From Streptomyces sp. RKND-216 (lineage in GTDB: Bacteria; Actinomycetota; Actinomycetes; Streptomycetales; Streptomycetaceae): a DNA stretch of 30,487 nt. How positions within the stretch are numbered: the stretch's first letter is position 1; the number at the start of each line of letters is the position of its first letter. The DNA lies in assembly GCF_004795255.1 (NCBI RefSeq), contig NZ_SSBQ01000001.1:1-30487 (forward strand), read 5' to 3'. The notes under the pieces were generated by a model. That model worked only from the letters and a program-made list of their open reading frames with translations. It had not been told where the DNA came from and did no database searches. The translations under genes were made by a program, and so were the position numbers. Below, piece by piece: positions 1 to 5,565 of the stretch.

Positions 1-470
1 ATGCCGTAGGGGTCGGCGATCGCGGCGAGCTGGGGGACCATCCCCGCCGCCTCGCACCACACCTCCAGCCGCACCGGCTGCCCTTCCTGGCGGTCCAGGC
101 GGTAGCCCTCGGTCGCGCGGCGCAGCCCGGCGCGGAAGGCGTCCGGCCCGGCGAACGCGGCCGGCACGGCGGCGGTGCCGGACTCGTCCCGGATCGCCTC
201 CCACGGGATGCGGCCGGCGCGGCGGGCCATGCCGAGGGTCTCCTGCAGGCGCCGGTAGCCGCGCTCGGTCTTCGGCAGGACGCCGTCGGAGACCGCGGCG
301 TAGAAGACCTGCCGGATCGTGACCGGTAGATGGTCGGCGTACCGGTCCAGGACCGCATCCACGGCCGCGAGCAGCTCCAGGGTGGGCGTACGAGGCCGCC
401 AGTACGGCTGATAGCCCCGCGGGCGCTTCTCCGGCACCAGCAGCTCCTCCCGGCCGCGGAAGGACGCCAA
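1..470 (-). CDS. Partial N-terminal part of a possible TOPRIM/Spo11-like protein
   Basis: Leftward gene cut by the window start; about 156 N-terminal residues are present. The proposed start is TTG at 470, chosen because AGGG lies 5 nt upstream. The protein opens with a basic stretch, then a helical region with TIRQVFYAAVSDGVLPKTE and a run rich in Arg (GMARRAGRIPWEAIRDESG). Near the cut is LEVWCEAAGMVPQLAAIADPYG. From memory, this pattern belongs to an actinobacterial plasmid/phage family whose next part carries a GDHDPSG-like acidic motif of TOPRIM type, as in topoisomerase VI A/Spo11. That acidic motif lies outside the window, so the fold is inference. A downstream GTG (codon 14) is a less likely start. 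The gene is separated from its neighbour by two hairpins and so probably has its own promoter. Confidence 0.7.
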   Translation of the reverse strand, partial: MASFRGREELLVPEKRPRGYQPYWRPRTPTLELLAAVDAVLDRYADHLPVTIRQVFYAAVSDGVLPKTERGYRRLQETLGMARRAGRIPWEAIRDESGTAAVPAAFAGPDAFRAGLRRATEGYRLDRQEGQPVRLEVWCEAAGMVPQLAAIADPYG

Positions 471-578
471 GACGTCCCTGACCCTTCCAGGATGCGTCAG
501 GGGCGGGTAGGTGGGCGGGGCTTCTCAGGCTCCCAGCTCGTCTCTCAGGAACGCGACTACCAGGGAAAACGCCTTCTT

Positions 579-606
579 CACCTCCCAGCTTGGAGCCTGG
601 GAGGTG
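579..606 (-). terminator. Hairpin, probable terminator
   Basis: Perfect 10-bp stem CACCTCCCAG / CTGGGAGGTG with an 8-nt loop. It lies downstream of the leftward zinc-ribbon pair. It has no T-tract in the leftward direction, which is usual for actinobacterial terminators. Confidence 0.5.
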
Positions 607-656
607 CAGGGGCCAGACCGCCAGGTCGGTGAGGGAGCCGGCGGGTGGGCCGCGGT

Positions 657-688
657 GGGCCCCGGCGCTGACAGCGACGCCGGGGCCC
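657..688 (-). terminator. Strong hairpin, probable terminator of the zinc-ribbon pair
   Basis: Perfect 11-bp stem GGGCCCCGGCG / CGCCGGGGCCC around a 10-nt loop, about 90 nt past the stop codon of the mini zinc-ribbon gene. It is the first strong stem-loop met by that leftward transcript. Confidence 0.6.
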
Positions 689-780
689 GGGTGCACATCG
701 GGGGGTGACAGTGTGCTGCCCGGTGCAACGAGGGAGCCGCTGTCGGCGTCACGGCCCGGCACCGGGGTTGGTGGGTGGGG

Positions 781-987
781 TCAGTGGGGTGCCGGCGTTT
801 CCGGTTCGTCGTCGGCGGCCGTCTCCGGCCCGGAGCTCGCGGTCGGCGTGGTGTGCACGGCCGGTGGTTCCTCGGTGTGGAAGCACTGCGGGCAGACGTA
901 GCCGCCGTACGGTCCGATCGGCACGCTGCTCCACCCGCAGTGGGCGCAGTTCACCATTACCCCGTGCTGGGCCGCCTGGTTCGTCAT
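781..987 (-). CDS. Small zinc-ribbon protein (second of a coupled pair)
   Basis: A 68-residue protein of unknown role. Cys14-x2-Cys17 (VNCAHCGW) and Cys32-x2-Cys35 (YVCPQC) enclose a GPYGG turn, a typical zinc ribbon; the tail after residue 40 is Pro/Thr/Glu-rich and probably disordered. The ATG at 987 is preferred because GGAG lies 7 nt upstream and because it overlaps the stop of the preceding 27-codon gene (ATGA). The ribbon aligns closely with that preceding peptide (VNC..CG ... GP.GG ... C..C), so the two look like a tandem duplication. The open frame extends further upstream, so a longer form is possible but less likely. Zinc binding is inferred from Cys spacing. Confidence 0.75.
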   Translation of the reverse strand: MTNQAAQHGVMVNCAHCGWSSVPIGPYGGYVCPQCFHTEEPPAVHTTPTASSGPETAADDEPETPAPH

Positions 988-1067
988 CCACTCGCTCCGC
1001 AGTTGTTGCACGACCATCCCCCGCCCGGCCCCTGTATCACGGTCGCCCCGCACCTCGTGCAGTTCAC
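984..1067 (-). CDS. 27-residue zinc-ribbon microprotein
   Basis: A very short gene: GTG start at 1067 with GGAGG 3 nt upstream, and a stop at 986-984 that overlaps the ATG of the next gene (ATGA). The peptide is almost only a zinc ribbon: Cys3-x2-Cys6, a GPGGG turn at 13-17, Cys20-x2-Cys23. Its layout matches the ribbon of the downstream gene residue by residue around the Cys pairs, which argues that it is real and arose by duplication. The coupled start suggests the two peptides are made together. Whether it binds zinc, or a partner such as the replication-relaxation protein encoded upstream (also Cys4), is unknown. Confidence 0.6.
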   Translation of the reverse strand: MNCTRCGATVIQGPGGGWSCNNCGASG

Positions 1068-1173
1068 CCGCCTCCCTCCCCCAGCCGTAGGGCTCCTCCA
1101 CGGTGACACGCCGGTGGTGGCGCTGCCAGAGGGCGGGGGCAGAGACCCGGCGCAGGCCTGCGTCGCGCGCGGG

Positions 1174-1276
1174 CTGTCGCGTCTGGGCTCACGGGGCGGG
1201 TCACGAGGTCTTGGCGCAGGTCACGGCACGCGACAGGCCCCGGCGCGACAGCATGCGCGACAGGGCAACGCGACAG
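1174..1276. repeat. CGCGACAG repeats, four direct and one inverted
   Basis: CGCGACAG occurs at 1229-1236, 1244-1251, 1256-1263 and 1269-1276; the inverse CTGTCGCG is at 1174-1181. They fill the non-coding gap (1068-1284) between the replication-relaxation gene and the zinc-ribbon pair. The gap otherwise shows no gene. They may be an operator for the small genes or protein-binding iterons. Confidence 0.6.
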
Positions 1277-1284
1277 GCCCGGCC

Positions 1285-2649
1285 TCAGATGCGCAGGTGG
1301 CGCCACAGGCGGCGGTGGAGGCGCTGACTGCGGCGGTACTCCTCGTCCTCGTCTTCCAGTTCGGCTTCTTCGGCCGCCTGGCGGGCGGCCTTCTGGGCTT
1401 CGAGTTCGGCCATCCTAGCGTCGTGCTCGACGGTGTACGCGCAGGTGTGGCAGAGCTCCGGGTGCGGGTCGTCGCGGCCGTCTTCGCCGGCCAGGTACGC
1501 GATGCGGGTCTCGCTGAACCGGGCACCGCACTGGGTGCACTTCGGCAGCCGGGCCTCGCGTTCGGCCTCAGCCCGCCGCTGCTGCTCCTGTCGGCGCTCC
1601 TCTTCCCGGCGCCGGCGGTCGCGGTAGGCCTGGGCGCCGTCGGGGTCGGCGAGCGCCTGGTGCAGGGGCTCCCACCGGTCGTGGCCGAAGCGCCAGAACA
1701 CCGCGCCTCGAGGGCCGTGTTCGACGAGTCGGTCCAAGGTGGTGGCCAGGACCGGCAGGGCGTCGCGGTAGTCCCGGTAAGCGGCGTCCTCCTCCCGGAT
1801 GGCCGTCGCGCCGTTGGCCTGCACCCGGTACGGCGCCCACTGCCCAGCGGTGAGCCGGCAGACCTCCTTCGTCAGCCGGTGAAGCCCGCCTGGGGAGCGG
1901 CCGGTGAAGACCAGCAGCAGCGGCGGGTACTTCGACTCCGGCGGATACAGGCCCTCGCCGAGGGTGGTGCCAGTGGTGGCGGGCCAGCGCGTTCGCCACA
2001 TCGGCCGTGGGCGGCCGTCGGTGTCCTTCACCGTCCGGTTCAGGAAGCGCAGGTAGGCCGGGAGTTTCGCGGCGATGCGCTCCGCGCTCATGTGCCCGCA
2101 GTCCACTTCGACGAACAGCAGCGGCACGTTGTCCTCGGGGGCGGTGAGGACGGCGTCGGCGCGGACGCCGCCGCGGCCCGGCCGGGTCCAGGTGCCCACG
2201 GCCGGGAGCGGCACCTCCGTCGACCAGCCAGCCAGGGAGCCCAGGCCGCGGCCGGAGGCGGGTTGGAGGAACGCGGCCACGGTGTCATTGACGGCCATCG
2301 CGTGGGCGGCGCCGTGGCGGCCGACCCCGCGGGCGACGGTGCCCATCTCCTCGAGCGGCCGGTCCAGCACGCGGCCGGCCGACTCCAGGCCCAGAGGCGT
2401 CAGACCCCACAGCTTCTTGCCCTCCACAGTGCGGCCCTCCGAGACCGTCTCCCGATGCCGCGCCAGATCCAGAGCGGCGTTGCGGTGCGCCTTGGTCGGC
2501 TCCGCACGGCCGGCGGCGAACAGGTCGGGCCGAGTGATGCGGGTGATCTGCTCCGGCGTGGCGACCTTAAGCACACCCAGGACGGCGAGGACGTCCGCGC
2601 GCAACCTTGCCGTCGAACCGGCCGGATACCGCCTGCCGCCGGCGCTCAT
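1285..2649 (-). CDS. Replication-relaxation family protein
   Basis: A 454-residue protein resembling the Replic_Relax family of actinobacterial plasmids. Residues 15-95 look like a winged helix (VATPEQITRITRP, then KLWGLTPLGLESAGRVL). Residues 110-200 hold the family core: HAMAVNDTVAAFL, RADAVL (Asp165), FVEVDCG (Glu181, Asp183) and a following Lys195/Tyr199. This acidic/Lys spacing is reminiscent of restriction-endonuclease folds, which is my inference. Residues 343-368 form a charged coil, followed by a zinc-ribbon-like Cys371/374/400/403 and a second charged coil. The ATG at 2649 overlaps the stop of the preceding 99-residue gene (ATGA). The family name comes from plasmid replication; the biochemical activity is not established. 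Location next to repeat-rich DNA (3008-3253) fits a replication or copy-control role. Confidence 0.8.
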   Translation of the reverse strand: MSAGGRRYPAGSTARLRADVLAVLGVLKVATPEQITRITRPDLFAAGRAEPTKAHRNAALDLARHRETVSEGRTVEGKKLWGLTPLGLESAGRVLDRPLEEMGTVARGVGRHGAAHAMAVNDTVAAFLQPASGRGLGSLAGWSTEVPLPAVGTWTRPGRGGVRADAVLTAPEDNVPLLFVEVDCGHMSAERIAAKLPAYLRFLNRTVKDTDGRPRPMWRTRWPATTGTTLGEGLYPPESKYPPLLLVFTGRSPGGLHRLTKEVCRLTAGQWAPYRVQANGATAIREEDAAYRDYRDALPVLATTLDRLVEHGPRGAVFWRFGHDRWEPLHQALADPDGAQAYRDRRRREEERRQEQQRRAEAEREARLPKCTQCGARFSETRIAYLAGEDGRDDPHPELCHTCAYTVEHDARMAELEAQKAARQAAEEAELEDEDEEYRRSQRLHRRLWRHLRI

Positions 2650-2945
2650 GCCACACCCCCAGCGGCGAGCAGCTGCCGACGGGCTGGGCTGAGGGCGAGC
2701 CGAGCGAGCGGCGCCGGCCCCACCGACCAGAAGCAATCCCCTCCCCCACGGCTCTCGCGTGGAGAAGGGGTGTCGGCAGCCTGGGCAAGTCCGGAAAGCT
2801 GCCCTGACCAGGCGAGATGTGCCGTGGGGGAGGCCGGGTGACGGTAGTGGTCTCGGAAGGGGGCCCGGTAGTGGACCCGGAAGCAGCCGCCGGGCGCGGC
2901 GCCCGGCGGGCGGGCGGCCGGCGTGCAGGTGGACGTGGTGGTCAT
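2646..2945 (-). CDS. Small hypothetical protein coupled to the replication-relaxation gene
   Basis: A 99-residue protein of no recognised family. The ATG at 2945 is supported by a strong GGGGAGGAG 5 nt upstream, and its stop overlaps the next ATG (ATGA), so it is the first gene of a two-gene leftward operon. The N-terminal third is Pro/Ala/Thr-rich, the middle has FRVHYRAPFRDHYRHPASP with many aromatic and basic residues, and the C-terminus is Ala/Leu/Arg-rich and helical. No transmembrane segment or Cys motif is visible. The strong start context and the tight coupling are the main evidence that it is expressed. Confidence 0.6.
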   Translation of the reverse strand: MTTTSTCTPAARPPGAAPGGCFRVHYRAPFRDHYRHPASPTAHLAWSGQLSGLAQAADTPSPRESRGGGDCFWSVGPAPLARLALSPARRQLLAAGGVA

Positions 2946-3249
2946 CGCGTCGCTCCTCCCCGTTGATCGACGTGGACCCCAGCCTGCACCAAAACGGCAG
3001 GTGAAAGGCTTGCCCACCGTGGATGGGCAAGCTATTTGCTGCCGCGCTTTGCTCGCGGGCAAGCCTTCTGCGGAGCTGGGCAAGCCCCTTCGCCGGTGCT
3101 CCGGGCCGCGCCCGGCCGTCGGTGTGGCCGTGACCGGTCACGCCGTCGAATACCGCGAACGGTGACCGATCACCGGGGCGGTCCGGTGACCGGTCACGGC
3201 GCCGACCGATCGGTCATGACCGGCGGGGCGTGACCGATGCGGTGACCGG
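2946..3249. promoter_or_regulatory. Repeat-rich non-coding region, candidate operator or origin
   Basis: About 300 bases without a credible gene, between the stop of the small gene ending at 3250 and the start at 2945. It must hold the promoter of the 2945-1285 operon. It contains two unrelated repeat families: GGGCAAGC elements (3008-3086) and GTGACCGGTCAC palindromes (3130-3253), both listed separately. Such density in a region adjoining a replication-type gene suggests a control region for copy number, or a replication site. Confidence 0.6.
3008..3086. repeat. GGGCAAGC repeats with one perfect inverted pair
   Basis: GCTTGCCCA (3008-3016) and TGGGCAAGC (3024-3032) form a perfect 9-bp inverted repeat with a 7-nt spacer. 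Two more GGGCAAGCC copies are at 3057-3065 and 3078-3086. They lie 60-140 bp upstream of the start codon at 2945, where an operator would be expected. Confidence 0.6.
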
Positions 3250-3253
3250 TCAC
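3130..3253. repeat. Array of GTGACCGGTCAC palindromes
   Basis: Perfect 12-bp palindromes GTGACCGGTCAC occur at 3130-3141, 3186-3197 and 3242-3253, with a one-base variant GTGACCGATCAC at 3162-3173. Related palindromes GACCGATCGGTC (3204-3215) and CGGTCATGACCG (3211-3222) and a half site GTGACCGAT (3230-3238) lie between. Start-to-start distances are 32, 24 and 56 bp. The last copy overlaps the stop codon of the upstream gene. This is the pattern of a multi-site binding region for a dimeric DNA-binding protein. Confidence 0.75.
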
Positions 3254-3561
3254 GCGGCTTCGGTCATGACGTCGACCAGCTGCCGAAGGCGCAGGAGTGC
3301 GTCGGCCACCTCCGGCCGGTCATCGGCCGCCGGGTCCTCGAGGACGGCGGCCGCCACCGCGAGCACCCCGGCCAGACTCCCGCCGGCGAGCCCGGGGATC
3401 GCGCGCAGCACGGCGTCGAACAGGGCCGCGTTCCACTGGCCGCGGGCGAGGTGGTCGGCGGCCGCGGTCTCCTCGGGCATCGGGTGCCAGGTGCCGGCGG
3501 TGTGAGCGGTGTGCAGCGCGGCGGCATCGCACGCCAGCAGCTCGGGGTCGAGGTGGGTCAC
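3250..3561 (-). CDS. Small hypothetical protein
   Basis: About 103 residues if started at GTG 3561, 8 nt after the stop of the preceding gene. The frame is open to a GTG at 3615 (121 residues), and a TTG at 3573 overlaps the preceding stop; none of the three has a strong ribosome binding site, so translation is probably coupled and the start is uncertain. The protein is helical and Ala/Leu-rich with an acidic stretch (LEDPAADDRPEVADALLRL). No family is recognised and there are no Cys motifs or membrane segments. It forms a two-gene unit with the gene at 3570-3860. Confidence 0.55.
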   Translation of the reverse strand: MTHLDPELLACDAAALHTAHTAGTWHPMPEETAAADHLARGQWNAALFDAVLRAIPGLAGGSLAGVLAVAAAVLEDPAADDRPEVADALLRLRQLVDVMTEAA

Positions 3562-3569
3562 GTCCTGGG

Positions 3570-3860
3570 TCAACGAGTGCCGGGCCGGACCGGCTTCATC
3601 GCCTTCGGGTTCCACCAGTAGGTGCGGCTGGTGCCGACGTGGTGCAGGCCGTCGATCGTGAGGTTGATGTCGACCTGGTATGCGGCGCGGCCGTCGTGGT
3701 GGTCGTAGCGGGCGAGGACCACGGTGGTGTGCCAGCGGCCCTGCGTCCGTACGCGCAGCATCGGCCGCTCGCTGGGCGGGAAGACGTGCACGGCCGGCTT
3801 AGGCCCGTCGCCGGGGCGCCACGGCGCGACCTCTTCGGCGTCCTGGTCCTCGCGCAGCAT
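3570..3860 (-). CDS. Hypothetical protein, probable beta-rich small domain
   Basis: A 96-residue protein. ATG at 3860 has GGAG 5 nt upstream. Alternating hydrophobic strands (MLRVRTQGRWHTTVVLARYD, then AAYQVDINL) and the aromatic end RTYWWNPKAM suggest a small beta fold; similar small proteins are common in Streptomyces genomes and mobile elements as far as I recall, without known function. It is followed within a few bases by the next small gene, so the two are probably co-transcribed. Confidence 0.65.
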   Translation of the reverse strand: MLREDQDAEEVAPWRPGDGPKPAVHVFPPSERPMLRVRTQGRWHTTVVLARYDHHDGRAAYQVDINLTIDGLHHVGTSRTYWWNPKAMKPVRPGTR

Positions 3861-3904
3861 GCTCACTCCGCCGACCTTACGCCGGGCGTACCGGCGCCCT
3901 GCGC

Positions 3905-4369
3905 TCAGGACTCTTCGGCAGCCGTCGAGGGTGTTGCCCTGTGCGCGTCGTGGCCGTGGGTGCGGCGGCTCTCCTTCATCTCCGCTTCGGCGATGTGCCG
4001 GCGCCCGTCCGTCAGCTGGTCGCGCACCTGTTTCTCCAGGGCGCGGAAGGTGGCGTAGTAGTCGTCGTCGTACTCCTCGACGATCTGGAAGGTCCACCGG
4101 CCAGCCAGAACGTTGCGGCCGAGCAGCTCGGTGGCCACCTGCTCGGCCAGCGCGTCGTGGCCGGCTTCGCGCAACGAGTCCAGGGCGGTATCGAGGCGGC
4201 CGTCGGCACGGCCGGTCAGGTGATGGAAGGCGTAGAGGTGGCCACGCGCCCGCTCCACGATCTCCAGCGCGCCGGACAGCTTGGCGGCCGCGTCCACGTC
4301 GGCGTCGCTCGTGCCGGGCGGGCGCCGGTGGGCGGGGGAGGGGCAGTCTGCGGGTTCGTCGCTACTCAT
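3905..4369 (-). CDS. Conserved hypothetical protein
   Basis: A 154-residue protein, all soluble. After a Pro/Asp-rich N-terminus, residues 30-140 are helical with the striking run RWTFQIVEEYDDDYYATFR and then EKQVRDQLTDGRRHIAEAEMKE. I recall this pattern from a conserved hypothetical family that is widespread on Streptomyces chromosomes, so the gene may have been picked up from a host. The ATG at 4369 is used because it follows the stretch with poor codon use; ribosome binding is weak there and an upstream start is possible. The promoter should lie in 4370-4494. Confidence 0.7.
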   Translation of the reverse strand: MSSDEPADCPSPAHRRPPGTSDADVDAAAKLSGALEIVERARGHLYAFHHLTGRADGRLDTALDSLREAGHDALAEQVATELLGRNVLAGRWTFQIVEEYDDDYYATFRALEKQVRDQLTDGRRHIAEAEMKESRRTHGHDAHRATPSTAAEES

Positions 4370-4494
4370 GGGATGCAGCAGTACCCCGCCGTGCGGGCCC
4401 CGTACCGCCGCCGACGTCCGGCCACGCGATGTGACACAGGTCGGCGTGATCAACGGCCGGGACATCTCCTCGGCCCGACGGCCGCCGAGGGTGC

Positions 4495-4529
4495 GTGTGG
4501 CCCGCCAGCGCGGCGCTGGCGGGCCACAC
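4495..4529 (-). terminator. Long hairpin, terminator of the replication operon
   Basis: A perfect 16-bp stem (GTGTGGCCCGCCAGCG and its complement) with a 3-nt CGG loop, starting 17 nt past the stop of the HTH gene. It closes the leftward operon that begins with the initiator-like gene at 10349 and separates it from the gene at 4369. Confidence 0.8.
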
Positions 4530-4546
4530 CTGTTGTTCGGTGCTGG

Positions 4547-5302
4547 TCAGACTGTGGGTTTCCAGCCGCGTACCTCGAGGTGCGTGAGCTGGGCGTCGGG
4601 GGCGAGGCGACCGGTGGTGACCATCCAGTCGCGCACGGCCTGGGCGACGTCGCCGCCGGCGGCCTCCACCCGGTTCTGCCACTCCACGGCGTCGAACCCG
4701 GCGTCCTCAGGGAAGCCGGGACCGGCCGAGGCGCCGTAGCTGCGTTCCTCGGTGCCGTCCCGGCGCTGCACCACGCCGCGGCGGATGCCGGGTGAGTCGT
4801 TGCGGCGGCCGGAGCCGATGAGGAACGCGCCCTTCTTCGCCCGCACCGTGAACGCCAGTTTCCCGCCGTCGGCCGCGGTGCCTTCGACGACCGGGCGGAG
4901 CCGGGAGGCGCCAGAGGCGATGTGCTGCTTGGCCGCCCGTGCGGCGCGGGACTTGCCGGGGGTGGCGATGACGTCCTTGCCACGGACGCGGGCGACGTTG
5001 CCGCCCTTGGCGAGGCGGCGGCCGATGTGCGGCTGGGCGACCGACTTCAGTTCGTCGACTCCTGTTGCGGCGCCGACCTGCATCTCCTGGACGGCGGCGC
5101 GTAGGCCTTCGACGTAGGAGGCGCCCTTGCCCTTGGTGAAGAACTGCGACACCAGGGAGGGGTTGCGGCCGATGATGCGGCCGACGTCGCGCTTGGTGTA
5201 GCCGGCGTTGAGGAGTTCCTGTGTGAGGCGGGCGGCCTCGCCCGGCTGCCCGGTCTGGCGGCGGCCGCGGCCGCCGGTGGTGCGGCGCCTGCGCGGGGTC
5301 AC
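4547..5302 (-). CDS. Helix-turn-helix DNA-binding protein
   Basis: A 251-residue protein. A basic N-terminus (residues 1-16) is followed by a clear helix-turn-helix at about 33-57 (YTKRDVGRIIGRNPSLVSQF). The middle is basic, and the C-terminal 100 residues look like a separate globular domain (FTVRAKKGAFLIGSGRRND, then AVEWQNRVEAAGGDVAQAVRDWM). The GTG at 5302 overlaps the stop of the preceding gene (GTGA), so translation is coupled. As the last gene of the operon with dnaB and the polymerase-like gene, it may be a replication accessory protein or an autoregulator. It differs from the Streptomyces telomere proteins Tap and Tpg as I remember them. Confidence 0.75.
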   Translation of the reverse strand: MTPRRRRTTGGRGRRQTGQPGEAARLTQELLNAGYTKRDVGRIIGRNPSLVSQFFTKGKGASYVEGLRAAVQEMQVGAATGVDELKSVAQPHIGRRLAKGGNVARVRGKDVIATPGKSRAARAAKQHIASGASRLRPVVEGTAADGGKLAFTVRAKKGAFLIGSGRRNDSPGIRRGVVQRRDGTEERSYGASAGPGFPEDAGFDAVEWQNRVEAAGGDVAQAVRDWMVTTGRLAPDAQLTHLEVRGWKPTV

Positions 5303-5565
5303 GCGGCCACCTCCTCAAGGTCGTCGTCCTGGTCCTCGTCGCAGTCGTGGCCGGAGGAGGCCGACAGGCCGTCGGTGAAGATCTCGACGCAGGAGGACCC
5401 GCAAACCTCGCAGTCCCATTCGGCGTGCCAGACCACCTCGCCCTCCAGGGCGCAGTCGTGGTCGGGGTCAAGGATGGCGTCGTCGGCGAACTGGTCCTCG
5501 CCGCTCGCTCCGCAGGCCGGGTGTTCCCAGGTGCCCCACCACTGCACCGCATCCAGGCTGCTCAT
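5299..5565 (-). CDS. Small acidic Cys-containing protein
   Basis: An 88-residue acidic protein. It has WEHPACGASGEDQF near the N-terminus and a CEVCGSSC cluster in the middle, ending in an Asp/Glu-rich tail. The Cys pairs may bind metal, but no family is recognised. The ATG at 5565 overlaps the stop of the polymerase-like gene (ATGA) and its own stop overlaps the GTG of the HTH gene, so it sits in a fully coupled chain of three. Confidence 0.7.
   Translation of the reverse strand: MSSLDAVQWWGTWEHPACGASGEDQFADDAILDPDHDCALEGEVVWHAEWDCEVCGSSCVEIFTDGLSASSGHDCDEDQDDDLEEVAA

Larger units (their letters stand above)
471..780. other. Non-coding stretch with hairpins and a promoter region
   Basis: About 310 bases between the leftward mini zinc-ribbon gene and the leftward partial gene at the window start. 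Short overlapping open frames here have no ribosome binding site and no family resemblance. The stretch holds two strong hairpins (579-606 and 657-688, listed separately) and must also carry the promoter of the partial gene, but no convincing -35/-10 pair is visible. Confidence 0.6.

Noticed and set aside
775..2841. Long rightward open frame opposite the replication-relaxation gene
   Set aside because: It is the complement of a gene with a recognised family; the rightward translation is low-complexity Val/Gly/Ala/Arg-rich, lacks motifs and has no ribosome binding site.
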